A stretch of DNA of 64,000 bases, taken from positions 1-64,000 of the forward strand of contig JBQDDG010000004.1 in the NCBI GenBank assembly GCA_052093225.1. Reading direction: 5' to 3'. Numbering within the stretch: the stretch's first letter is position 1; every line of letters begins with the position of its first letter. Source of the stretch: JB111 sp052093225. Its GTDB lineage: Bacteria > Actinomycetota > Actinomycetes > Actinomycetales > Actinomycetaceae. The notes beneath the pieces are model-generated. The model saw nothing but the letters and a program-made list of their open reading frames with translations, had not been told where the DNA came from and ran no database searches. Both the position numbers and the translations under genes were made by a program. Below, in pieces: positions 45,654 to 53,899 of this stretch.

Positions 45654-45728
45654 GGGAGCTCCTCCGTTTCAGGGTGGGAAGGTCGTGAGGTGGTGGGCGC
45701 CGGACGGGGGCGCCCACCACCGGCTCTG

Positions 45729-46751
45729 TCACGGCCTCGGGATGCCGAGCTCCTCGGGGTCGTTCTCGGCGACGCCGGCATCGAAGAGGGTCCAGGCGAC
45801 GATCGACTGCAGCTCGGCCACGCGCTGACCGGCGTCGGCCCGGCCGATGGCCACGGGATCCATCCCGTTCTCGGCGCAGAAGTCAAGGAACGCCTGGTCC
45901 TCCATGGCGGCGTCGAACCCTTCGTCGATGGCCTCCAGGACTCCGTCGTCGAGCCCGGAGGGCACCGCGAAACCGGTGGTCTCGCCCATCGGCAGGGTCC
46001 CGCTGACGTCGGGGAGCGCGTCGGCAAGGGTGGGGATCGTGAGGTCTCCGTCGAGGGTCACCTCCTCGTCGGAGAGGGTGGCGAGGCCGCGGAGGTCACC
46101 GGCGATGAGCATGTCCTGCATCTCCACCAGGAGCTGCGGCGTGAAGTCGACCTCGCCGCCCAGCGTCGCGACGATGGCCGGGTTGCCCCCCTCGTACGGG
46201 ACGTGGCTGTACTCGACGCCCGCCGCGGTGGCGAGGATCTCGGCCGCGAGGTGACCGGCGCTCCCGGGCCCGGCGGTCCCGGCCGAGATCTCGCCCGGCG
46301 ACTCCTCCATCGCCGTCAGGAGGTCGTCGATCGTCTCGTAGGGCGAGTCGGCCGGCACCGCGATGATGTTCGGGGTGAACGTCGCGAGCCAGAAGTCCCA
46401 GTCCTCCGGCATCGTGTCGAGCGTCCCCATGACCGGCATGGAGGTGAAGGCGAGCATGCCGTTGGCGAGCACCGAGTACCCGTCCTGCTGGGCGTTTAAC
46501 ACGTTCTGGGAACCGACCGAACCGGCGGCCCCCGGCGTGTTGGTCACGATCACCTCGTTGCCGTAGTGGTTGCCCATGGCCTCTCCGACGGTTCGGGCCG
46601 TCAGGTCCGTGGATCCGCCCGCGCCGAACGGCACGGTGACGTTGATGTCGCGTTCCGGGTAGCTCTCGCCGCCCCCGTCGTCGCCGGCGCAGCCCGTGGC
46701 TACGAGCGCGACCGCGGCGGCGGTCGCCAGCGTCCTGCTGATGGTTCGCAT
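45729..46751 (-). CDS. tctC: Tripartite tricarboxylate transporter, binding protein TctC
   Basis: 340 residues. The signal peptide ends in the lipobox VATGC, so it is a lipoprotein. The Bug-family signatures follow: INVTVPFGAGGSTDLTAR near 37, VIVTNTPGAAGSVG near 66 and VPYEGGNPAIVATLGGEVDF near 180. It captures the substrate outside the cell. First gene of the transporter operon after the regulator. Confidence 0.94.
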   Translation of the reverse strand: MRTISRTLATAAAVALVATGCAGDDGGGESYPERDINVTVPFGAGGSTDLTARTVGEAMGNHYGNEVIVTNTPGAAGSVGSQNVLNAQQDGYSVLANGMLAFTSMPVMGTLDTMPEDWDFWLATFTPNIIAVPADSPYETIDDLLTAMEESPGEISAGTAGPGSAGHLAAEILATAAGVEYSHVPYEGGNPAIVATLGGEVDFTPQLLVEMQDMLIAGDLRGLATLSDEEVTLDGDLTIPTLADALPDVSGTLPMGETTGFAVPSGLDDGVLEAIDEGFDAAMEDQAFLDFCAENGMDPVAIGRADAGQRVAELQSIVAWTLFDAGVAENDPEELGIPRP

Positions 46752-46765
46752 GATGGTCTCCTGGT

Positions 46766-47791
46766 TCAGCTTCGGATATCGATGACTGAGCTGCCCCGAT
46801 GGAGCGAGCAGCCGATGGTTGTCCGAGTGGCCTCGCTGCCGGGGTCGGACAGTGCCCCGATGAGCTGTTCGGCGGCGACCCTGCCCATGTCCTGCGGGCA
46901 CGGATCGACGAGTGTGAAGTCGTTGGCCCCGACGGTCGCCCAGTCGGGTGAGCCGATCATCGCGACCGAGAGGTCGCGCCCGGGAGTGATCCCCTGGTCC
47001 CGCAGGTAGTCGATGCTTCCCCGCGCGGGCACGTTGTATCCGAGGCACCAGGCGGTGACCTCCGGGTGGTCCTGGTGCACACGTTCGGCGAGGCGGTAGC
47101 CGCCCTCCGCCGAGAACTCGCCGTCCAGGCTGAGCTCGGCCTGCCGCTCGCCGGAGGACTCGGCCAGGCCGTCCCAGAAACCGACGCGGCGCCGGTCGAG
47201 CGTCTCGAAGCCCGACACCCACCCGAGGTATGCCACGGACCTGTGGCCCCGTCGTCCCAGGTGCTCCCCCAGCAGGTAGCCGCTGCGGTAGTTGTCCGGC
47301 AGGACCTCGGCGAACGAACCGGTGACGCCCTGGAGCGGCCGGTCCACGAGGACGAGCGGGACGCCGACCTTGCGGATGAACTCGGTATTGGTGGCGCCGG
47401 CGGTGGTCGGGCTGAGGATGAAGCCGTCGACCCTCTGCTCGGCGAGCTTGACGATGATGTCGCGCTCGCGGCTCGGGTCGTCGAGGGTGTTGCTGATCGA
47501 CAGGACGTATCCCTCCCGGTCCACGACTGACTCGATCGCCGAGACGAGGTGGGTGAAGTACTGGTTGCTGAACTGTGGGACCAGCACGGCGATGACGCCC
47601 TGGCGCTTGCCCTGCAGGCTGCTCGCGGGACTGCTCTTGATGTACCCGGTCGAGGCGACGGCGGCCATCACGCGCTCGCGCATCTCAGGACTGATGTACC
47701 GGCCCGCCGTGCAGCTGAGCACGTAGGAGACGGTGCCCGCCGAGGTACCGGCCTCGGCGGCGACGTCCTTGAGCGTGGGGAAACGTCTCAT
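46766..47791 (-). CDS. LacI-family regulator of the tct operon
   Basis: 341 residues. The N-terminal helix-turn-helix reads TLKDVAAEAGTSAGTVSYVL and the hinge helix SPASSLQGKR; the rest is a sugar-binding-protein fold (GVIAVLVPQFSNQYFTHLV, DGFILSPTT). The ATG at 47791 follows GGAGG. The gene lies 14 bp before tctC on the same strand and is likely first in the operon. The palindrome at 47885 is its probable operator. Confidence 0.94.
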   Translation of the reverse strand: MRRFPTLKDVAAEAGTSAGTVSYVLSCTAGRYISPEMRERVMAAVASTGYIKSSPASSLQGKRQGVIAVLVPQFSNQYFTHLVSAIESVVDREGYVLSISNTLDDPSRERDIIVKLAEQRVDGFILSPTTAGATNTEFIRKVGVPLVLVDRPLQGVTGSFAEVLPDNYRSGYLLGEHLGRRGHRSVAYLGWVSGFETLDRRRVGFWDGLAESSGERQAELSLDGEFSAEGGYRLAERVHQDHPEVTAWCLGYNVPARGSIDYLRDQGITPGRDLSVAMIGSPDWATVGANDFTLVDPCPQDMGRVAAEQLIGALSDPGSEATRTTIGCSLHRGSSVIDIRS

Positions 47792-47884
47792 GACGGATCC
47801 TCCGGCCCGCATCGGCGCACGAGCATGCGACCGCCGGGCCGCGGCGAGCTCGTTCGTTCGTGGTCCACGTCGACCTCCGTACGC

Positions 47885-47906
47885 CGTAGGCAAACGTTTG
47901 CCTACG
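47885..47906. promoter_or_regulatory. LacI-type operator, perfect 22-bp palindrome
   Basis: A perfect palindrome with core GGCAAACGTTTGCC, the LacI/GalR-family half-site type with central CG. It lies 94 bp before the lacI start and should control the lacI-tctCBA-dehydrogenase transcript. Confidence 0.85.
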
Positions 47907-47982
47907 TGATGCGCTCAACATTGGCGGAGATCGGCTCGTGTGTCAACCCTGTGGCGCGCGCGACGACGGGCGCCCACATGCG

Positions 47983-48018
47983 CGTCGCCCCCGCCGGGCT
48001 GACCCGGCGGGGGCGACG
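47983..48018 (-). terminator. Hairpin downstream of tRNA-Arg
   Basis: Perfect 16-bp GC stem with a 4-nt loop, 20 bp past the 3' end of the tRNA. Confidence 0.7.
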
Positions 48019-48038
48019 ACTCACTGTCTCGAACAGCG

Positions 48039-48111
48039 TGCGCCCGAAGGGACTCGAACCCCCAACCTTCTGATCCGTAGTCAGATGCTCTATCCATTGA
48101 GCTACGGGCGC
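48039..48111 (-). tRNA. tRNA-Arg (anticodon ACG)
   Basis: Acceptor GCGCCCG/CGGGCGC with discriminator A, anticodon loop CTACGGA giving ACG, T-arm GGGTTCGAGTCCC. The A34 is the substrate of TadA (36013). Confidence 0.96.
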
Positions 48112-48223
48112 GTGCCACAAGGGCAGGGAACAGGTTACCCCGCGCCAGGGGCACAGCAGTGCCTGTACGTCGTGAGTGTGCTCACCACGTACCGGCACCG
48201 CCGGAGGGCATCGCCACGAGCTG

Positions 48224-49330
48224 TCAGCCCTCGGTGACGATCTCGTAGCCGATGACCTCCCACTCACCGGACGGGTCCGTGCGGGCGAACGCGTGGCCGA
48301 TCGGGTAGTCGTAGTCGTCGGACTGGACCTCGCAGGTGATGAGGCCGACGTCCGCCACCTCGCAGTACTCGACGCTGGTCGGCGTCTGCGGCGGCTCGTA
48401 GAACTCCTGGAAGGCGAACCAGAGGTCGTCGAAGCCGTCGAGGTCGGTCAAGGCCCGGAGCTCGTCGGCGTCGCCCTCGGACGCGGCCCGGGTCGCCGCG
48501 AGCACCCCCTCCTGGGTCCGCTGGGCGCGGCGGACGGCGGGCGTGTCGACGCCGTCGCCGTCCCAGTCGCCGACCAGGAGGCCGTCGTCCGCGCGGCCGT
48601 AGTCGACGACCGTCTCGGCGGGGCCGTCCGCGATCTGGTCGTGCAGGAGGACGGTCGGGCCACGGCGGACGCCGAGCGTGTCCGCCCCGTCGCCGTCCCA
48701 GTCCCCCACCACCACGGCGTCGTCGGCGCGCCCGTAGCGGGCGACGGTGTCGGCCGGGCCGTCGGACAGCGTGTTGCTGAGCAGGTACTCGTTGCCCCGG
48801 CGCACGCCGAGCGTGTCCGCCCCGTCGCCGTTCCAGTCCCCGACGAGCACGGTGTCGTCGGCGCGGCCGTAGCTGACGACCTGGTCGGCGGGGCCGTCGC
48901 CGAGCGCGTTGCGGACGTGCAGCTCGTTGCCGCGGCGGGCGGCGAAGGTGTCGACGCCGTCGCCGTCCCAGTCCCCGACGAGCAGCTCGTCGTCGTCCCG
49001 GCCGAAGCTGAACGACCCGTCGAACTCGTCAGGGTTCTCGAGAGAGTTCGAGAACTCGATCGTGGACCCCGTCCGGGTCGCGACGGAGTCGGTGCCGTCC
49101 CCGTCCCAGTCGCCCACGTACACCTCGGCCGCCGGGCGGGAGTAGTCGAAGGTGAAGTCTGCCGAGGTGCCCCACGAGTTCGCGGCGTGGTAGATCTCGC
49201 CGACATCCTCGTTGGCGCCTCCGGTCGCCGGCGCCGAGGAGGCCCCGGCGGCGACGAGTCCTATCGCGGCCAGGCCTGCGCCTGCGGCACGGGCCCGGAA
49301 CCTCGGGTTGTTCGTGCGGTGCGTGTCCAT
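48224..49330 (-). CDS. Secreted five-repeat (DWDGDG) protein with novel C-terminal domain
   Basis: 368 residues. A signal peptide (~1-40) is followed by five repeats of ~45 residues, each with a core like DDTVLVGDWNGDGADTLG and ending in RRGN or similar. The DxDxDG loops suggest calcium binding, as in FG-GAP/integrin-type repeats; five copies could close a small beta-propeller. The last ~100 residues are a separate domain (GVLAATRAASEGDADEL, WFAFQEFYEPPQTP, two Cys, WEVIGYEIV). The paralogue at 51440 has the same architecture, and the same repeats end the protein at 27321. Partner unknown; the SLC13 permease gene lies between the two paralogues. Confidence 0.78.
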   Translation of the reverse strand: MDTHRTNNPRFRARAAGAGLAAIGLVAAGASSAPATGGANEDVGEIYHAANSWGTSADFTFDYSRPAAEVYVGDWDGDGTDSVATRTGSTIEFSNSLENPDEFDGSFSFGRDDDELLVGDWDGDGVDTFAARRGNELHVRNALGDGPADQVVSYGRADDTVLVGDWNGDGADTLGVRRGNEYLLSNTLSDGPADTVARYGRADDAVVVGDWDGDGADTLGVRRGPTVLLHDQIADGPAETVVDYGRADDGLLVGDWDGDGVDTPAVRRAQRTQEGVLAATRAASEGDADELRALTDLDGFDDLWFAFQEFYEPPQTPTSVEYCEVADVGLITCEVQSDDYDYPIGHAFARTDPSGEWEVIGYEIVTEG

Positions 49331-49557
49331 CGTTGGTTCACCCCTGTGTACCCCGGAGGGCCACGCCGCGCGCGCCCCCCCGGGTCGGCGATCGGGGCGG
49401 CGGATGCCGTCCCGATGCCGCGACGGTACGTACGCCGTCGCGTGCGTGTCATGGGAAAACTCGCCGTCGCCCTCGAACCGGACGCAGGCCCGCCCTGCGG
49501 CCGGTCCGCGGACGGGAGGAGGGGCAGGGCATCGACGAGGAGCGGGCCGGTGCACGC

Positions 49558-49602
49558 ACGAGAGGGGCGGGGCGCGCCGTCCTGGCCCGCCCCGCCTCTC
49601 GT
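49558..49602 (-). terminator. GC hairpin after the SLC13 permease gene
   Basis: Imperfect stem (CGAGAGGGGCGGGGC against GCCCGCCCCGCCTCTCG, with a bulge) starting 10 bp past the stop. The rest of 49331-49611 holds no gene. Confidence 0.55.
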
Positions 49603-49611
49603 ACGACCGTG

Positions 49612-51165
49612 CTACATGGCGATGCCGAGCACCCACTGGCCCAGCGTCATCACCGTGGCGGTGATGAGGACGACCCCGATGAGGTTGAGCCAGATGCCGC
49701 CCTTCACCATCTGGGAGATCTTCAGGTACCCCGAGCCGTAGGCGATGGCGTTCGGCGGGGTGGCGACCGGCAGCATGAACGCGCAGGTCGCCGCGAGCGC
49801 CACCGGCACCATGAGCAGCATGACGTCGACGTTCATCCCCGTGGCGACGCCACCCATGATCGGCAGGAACGCCGCGGCGGTCGCGGTGTTCGACGTCATC
49901 TCGGTGAGGAAGATGACCAGTGCGGTCACCCCGGCCACGATGAGGACGACCGGCGCTCCCTCGAGCCCGCCCGCGGCCTCGCCGATCCACTGCGAGAGGC
50001 CGGTGGCGGTGAACATCGCCGACAGCGAGAGGCCGCCGCCGAACAGCAGCAGGACGTCCCACGGGACCTCCTTCGCGGTGTCCCAGTCGAGGAGCTGGAC
50101 ACCCTTGTCGACGTCCGCCGGGAGGATGAACAGCACGAGCGCGAGGATCATCGCGATGACCTCGTCGGAGAAGTTCGACTCCTCCCAGATCAGCGGCACG
50201 GCCACCCAGGACACCGCGACGCCGATGAAGACGATGAGCGTGAGGATCTCCTGGCGGGACATCGGGCCGAGCTTGCGGTACTCCTCCTGGATGACCTCAC
50301 GGCCGCCGGGGATCTCCTTCATCTCCGGCTTGAACAGGACGTTGACGAGCAGCCACCAGCAGATCAGCGTGAAGACGATCGCGAGCGGGGTGGCGAACAG
50401 CATCCACGTGCCGAAGTTGAGGTTGATGTCGTAGTTGTCGGCGAGGTTCGCCCGCAGCAGCGCGTTCGGCGGCGTCCCGATGAGGGTCGAGACGCTCATG
50501 ATCGACGACGAGTAGGCGATGCCGAGCATGAGCGCGGTGCCGAAGTTCGACCTCTTCGTGTCGTCCCCGCGCAGCGTCCCGACCAGGGCGAGGACCGAGA
50601 GGCCGATCGGGAGCATCATGACCGCCGTCGCCGTGTTCGACACCCACATGGTGAGGAACCCGGTGGCCACCATGAAGCCGAGGACGAGCTGCTTCGGCTT
50701 GGTGCCGACGGCGAGCACGACCGCGAGCGCGATGCGCCGGTGCAGGTTCCAGCGCTGCATCGTCAGCGCGAGGAAGAACCCGCCGAGGAACAGGAAGATC
50801 GTCCCCGAGGCGTACGGGGAGGCGGCGTCGCCGAGGCTGACGATCCCGAACGCGGGGAAGCCGACGAGCGGGACCAGCGCCGTCGCCGCGAGCGGGATGG
50901 CCTCGGTCATCCACCAGATGCCCATGAGCACGGCGATGGCGGCGGTGAGGGCGATGTGGTGGCCGGACGGCTCGATCTCGTTCGCCGTGAGGGTCTCGAC
51001 GAGCTCCGCCGAGAGGTCCTTCGGGAAGATGAAGTAGATGATCACGGCGCCGACGACGCCGAGCGAGAGCCCGATCCATCGGCGGTTGCGCGTGCGTGGG
51101 TCGGCGGGCAGGTCGTTGAGGCCCGCCGCGCGCGACGTGCTCTCCTTGATCTCGGGGGTGGACAT
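49612..51165 (-). CDS. SLC13/DASS-family dicarboxylate permease
   Basis: 517 residues with about eleven membrane segments. Both SNT substrate/sodium motifs are present: SNTATAVMMLPIG near 157 and SNTATAAAFLPIMGG near 420, plus the matching hairpins GTPPNALL and ATPPNAIAYG. Such carriers import succinate, malate, citrate or sulfate with sodium. ATG at 51165. It lies between two paralogous secreted repeat proteins on the same strand. Confidence 0.93.
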   Translation of the reverse strand: MSTPEIKESTSRAAGLNDLPADPRTRNRRWIGLSLGVVGAVIIYFIFPKDLSAELVETLTANEIEPSGHHIALTAAIAVLMGIWWMTEAIPLAATALVPLVGFPAFGIVSLGDAASPYASGTIFLFLGGFFLALTMQRWNLHRRIALAVVLAVGTKPKQLVLGFMVATGFLTMWVSNTATAVMMLPIGLSVLALVGTLRGDDTKRSNFGTALMLGIAYSSSIMSVSTLIGTPPNALLRANLADNYDINLNFGTWMLFATPLAIVFTLICWWLLVNVLFKPEMKEIPGGREVIQEEYRKLGPMSRQEILTLIVFIGVAVSWVAVPLIWEESNFSDEVIAMILALVLFILPADVDKGVQLLDWDTAKEVPWDVLLLFGGGLSLSAMFTATGLSQWIGEAAGGLEGAPVVLIVAGVTALVIFLTEMTSNTATAAAFLPIMGGVATGMNVDVMLLMVPVALAATCAFMLPVATPPNAIAYGSGYLKISQMVKGGIWLNLIGVVLITATVMTLGQWVLGIAM

Positions 51166-51439
51166 CGGCTGCTCCTTGCGTCGTCGCAGGCGGCAGGCGT
51201 CCGGGAACCGATCTGCCCCCCGCCACGCACCGCCGCGTGGAAACCGTTCCGGGGCAACCTAGCAGCGTTTTCCGGGCGATCACGCTCATTTGCGCGCGCC
51301 GCGCGCGGGTGTCGGCGGCGACGCGGGCCGCCTCGCCGTCACGCATGGCATGGGGCGGGGACACGGGCCGACCACGTCGGGCCGGCCGCGTCACAGCGGC
51401 CGCCTCGGGACGGACGGGTCGGGCCCGCCGCGTCTGCCC

Positions 51440-52527
51440 CTACCAGTCGGAGACGATCTCGTACTCGACGACCTGCCAGGTCGTGTACCCGTCCGGGGCG
51501 ACATACGCGTACCCGATCGCCACCGGGTGGTCGTCGGACCACACCCGGCAGGACCACACGTCGTCGTACGCCGGTCCGCATCCGTCCACGCGGGTGGGCC
51601 ACTGCGGCGGGTCGTAGAACTCCTGGTACGCGTACCAGAGCTGCTCCTCGCCGTTCTCGCCGGAGAGGAGGTCGAGGCGCGCCCGGTCCCCCGTCGACGC
51701 CGCCCGTGCCGCCTCCAGGACGAGGTCCTCGCGGGGGCTCGGTCGCCGTACCCCGAGGGTGTCGGTGCCGTCGCCGTCCCAGTCCCCGACGAGCACGCTG
51801 TCACCTGCGCGCCCGTAGTCCAGGACCACCTGGGCAGGGCCGGGGGCGATCTCGTCGTGGAGGTAGTAGGTGTTGCCGCGCCGGACCCCGAGCGTGTCGC
51901 GGCCGTCGCCGTCCCAGTCGCCCACGAGCACCTCGTCGCCGGCGCGCCCGTAGTCCACCACCAGGTCGGCCGGCCCCGAGACGGTCGAGTTCGCCAGGAG
52001 GTACCGGTTGCCGCGCCGCACGCCGAACGTGTCGACGCCGTCGCCGTCCCAGTCGCCGACGAGCACCGTGTCGTCGGCCCGCCCGTAGTGCACGACGCGG
52101 TGCGCGACCCCGTCCGTGAGGGTGTTTCGCATGAGGTACTGGTTGCCGCGCCGGACGGCGAACGTCTCGGTGCCGTTCCCGTCCCAGTCGCCGGTGAGCA
52201 CCGTGTCGGACGCGCGGCCGAACGTGAAGGAGCCGTCGAACTCCGTGGGCCCGAGCACGCCGACGTGGTCGACGACGTTGCCCCGACGCCGGGCGAACGT
52301 GTCGGTGCCGTTGCCGTCCCAGTCGCCCATGAACACCGTCTCCGCCGCGAGGCTGAAGATCACCTCGTGGTTGGCGGTGCCGGTCCACGCGTCGTTGAGG
52401 AGGTAGACGTTGCCGAAGTCGTCGTTGCCCTCCCGGCCGCGAGGGCCGCGGGCGCCGCGCCGGCCACGAGGCCGAGTGCGAGCGCCGACGCGGCGGCGAG
52501 GCGGACGTTCCTGCGGTGTGTCCCCAT
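51440..52527 (-). pseudogene. Secreted five-repeat (DWDGDG) protein, frameshifted after the signal peptide
   Basis: Paralogue of the protein at 48224: five ~45-residue repeats with cores like DTVLVGDWDGDGVDTFG, then the same ~100-residue C-terminal domain (AYQEFYDPPQWPTRV, WQVVEYEIV). The ATG at 52527 opens a good signal peptide, MGTHRRNVRLAAASALALGL, ending near APAALAA, but the repeats continue in another frame (GNDDFGNVYLLNDAW). The switch is at about 52430-52445, in a G/C-rich run, and equals one missing base; the total length is 1088, one short of a multiple of three. It could be a sequencing error or a real inactivation. Confidence 0.75.
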
Positions 52528-52656
52528 GACGCGCTCCAGGGTGTGCCCCGAGGCGCGTCACCGGGCCCGGGTGGCGGGTCCGGTGGGCGGGTGCCCGCCG
52601 GATGCCCGGCACCGTACGCCGCGCGGGTCACGGCGGGGACGTCACCGCGGTCACGA

Positions 52657-53577
52657 TCAGGCGACGGGCTCGCCCGTCTCGAGCGGAAGTGCCGGGTTGT
52701 TCACCCACTCGGTCATCGACCCGTCGTAGACGGCGACGTCGGTGCGGCCGGCACGCGCCAGCTGGAACGCCACGTACGTGGCCGCGATGCCGCCGCCGCA
52801 GTAGGTGATGATCGACGGCTCACCGTCGATCACCTCGGCGGCGTCACCGGCCGAGCGGACCTGGTCGAGCTCCGCGACGAGGCCCGTGGCGTCGACGAGG
52901 TCACCGAAGAACACGTGCTTGGAGCCGGGGATCCGACCCGCCCGCGCGTAGGTCACGCGCTCGCCCGTGAACGTCGGGCGGTCGAGGCTGTTGACGAGCA
53001 CCCGGGAGGGGTCGTCGATCGCGGCGGCGACGTCGTCGACGTCGGCCAGGAGCTCGGGGCGCGGGTGGGCCGTGTAGGTGACGGCCGGGAGCGGCGCGAC
53101 GGGGCCGGTCCCGACCTCGAACCCGGCGGCCTGCCAGGCGGGCAGGCCGCCGTCGAGCACGAGGATGTCGTCGTGGCCCACGTAGCGCAGGTTCCACCAC
53201 AGGCGCGTGGCCCACATGCCCTGGCCCTGGTCGTAGACGACGACGGTCGTGTCGTTGCCGACGCCGAGCGCGCCGAGCCGCGCGGCGAACTCCTCCGGAG
53301 GCAGTGCCGTCCAGAAGTCGGGGTTGCTGCGATCGGCGAAGTCGTCCAGCAGGTCGACGTACACGGCGCCGGGGACGTGCCCCTGCTCGTGGACGTCGCG
53401 GCCGGAGTCGGCCGAGTAGTAGCCGTCTCCGTCGGGCTGGCGGATGATCGAGGTCGCGTCGAGGACGACGACGCCGGGCCGGTCCTTGATCTCGGCGAGC
53501 TCGGCGGCGGTGACGAGACGGGCGACGCCCTGGTCGGCGGCGCCGCGGTCGGTGGCGGTCTGGTCGGTGGTGGTCAT
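52657..53577 (-). CDS. sseA: Thiosulfate sulfurtransferase (rhodanese, two domains)
   Basis: 306 residues. Two rhodanese domains: the N-terminal one (VVVLDATSIIRQ, GHVPGAVYVDLLDDF, VVVYDQGQGMWATRLWW) is inactive and the C-terminal one has the catalytic cysteine in YCGGGIAAT near residue 260. It moves sulfane sulfur from thiosulfate or 3-mercaptopyruvate to acceptors. ATG at 53577 after GAGGAG. A Cys-ending leader peptide lies upstream, so expression probably follows cysteine supply. Confidence 0.93.
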   Translation of the reverse strand: MTTTDQTATDRGAADQGVARLVTAAELAEIKDRPGVVVLDATSIIRQPDGDGYYSADSGRDVHEQGHVPGAVYVDLLDDFADRSNPDFWTALPPEEFAARLGALGVGNDTTVVVYDQGQGMWATRLWWNLRYVGHDDILVLDGGLPAWQAAGFEVGTGPVAPLPAVTYTAHPRPELLADVDDVAAAIDDPSRVLVNSLDRPTFTGERVTYARAGRIPGSKHVFFGDLVDATGLVAELDQVRSAGDAAEVIDGEPSIITYCGGGIAATYVAFQLARAGRTDVAVYDGSMTEWVNNPALPLETGEPVA

Positions 53578-53645
53578 GCGGGCTCCTCGGGTTCAGGGTC
53601 GGGGTTGGGGGCTCGACGTACGGGCGCGTGCGCGGGCGTGCCGCG

Positions 53646-53714
53646 TCAGCAACATCGGGTCGAGCGGGCCATCCCCTGGTCGAACCAGAGCCTTCGCACG
53701 AGCAGGAGCTCCAT
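53646..53714 (-). CDS. Leader peptide ending Arg-Cys-Cys, cysteine-attenuation type
   Basis: 22 codons: the peptide starts MELLLVRRLWFDQGM and ends ARSTRCC before a TGA. GGAG lies just before the ATG and a TAGCGT that could be a -10 just before that. Similar tiny ORFs (RR-x-D core, terminal Cys codons) precede sulfur-assimilation and sulfurtransferase genes in mycobacteria and other actinobacteria, where ribosome stalling at Cys codons controls the next gene. Here sseA starts 68 bp downstream. Confidence 0.75.
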   Translation of the reverse strand: MELLLVRRLWFDQGMARSTRCC

Positions 53715-53777
53715 GTGCTCCACGCTAGGCGGGCGGCGTCGGCCCGTGGGGCCGCGCCCTGGCGGTCCCGCCATGCG

Positions 53778-53843
53778 GACGCCACCGGGGCCGTGCCCTC
53801 GACGGACCCGGACGCCACCGGTGCCGTGCCCTCGACGGACCCG
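53778..53843. repeat. 33-bp tandem duplication
   Basis: Two adjacent 33-bp units (53778-53810, 53811-53843) differ at one base. They begin GACGCCACCGG and end GACGGACCCG. Intergenic, between the leader peptide and the gene at 53900. Confidence 0.85.
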
Positions 53844-53899
53844 GGCGACGCCGTCGGACCCGGCCGTGATCTGGCGAGCGGCAGCCGCCCGGCGCGCGC

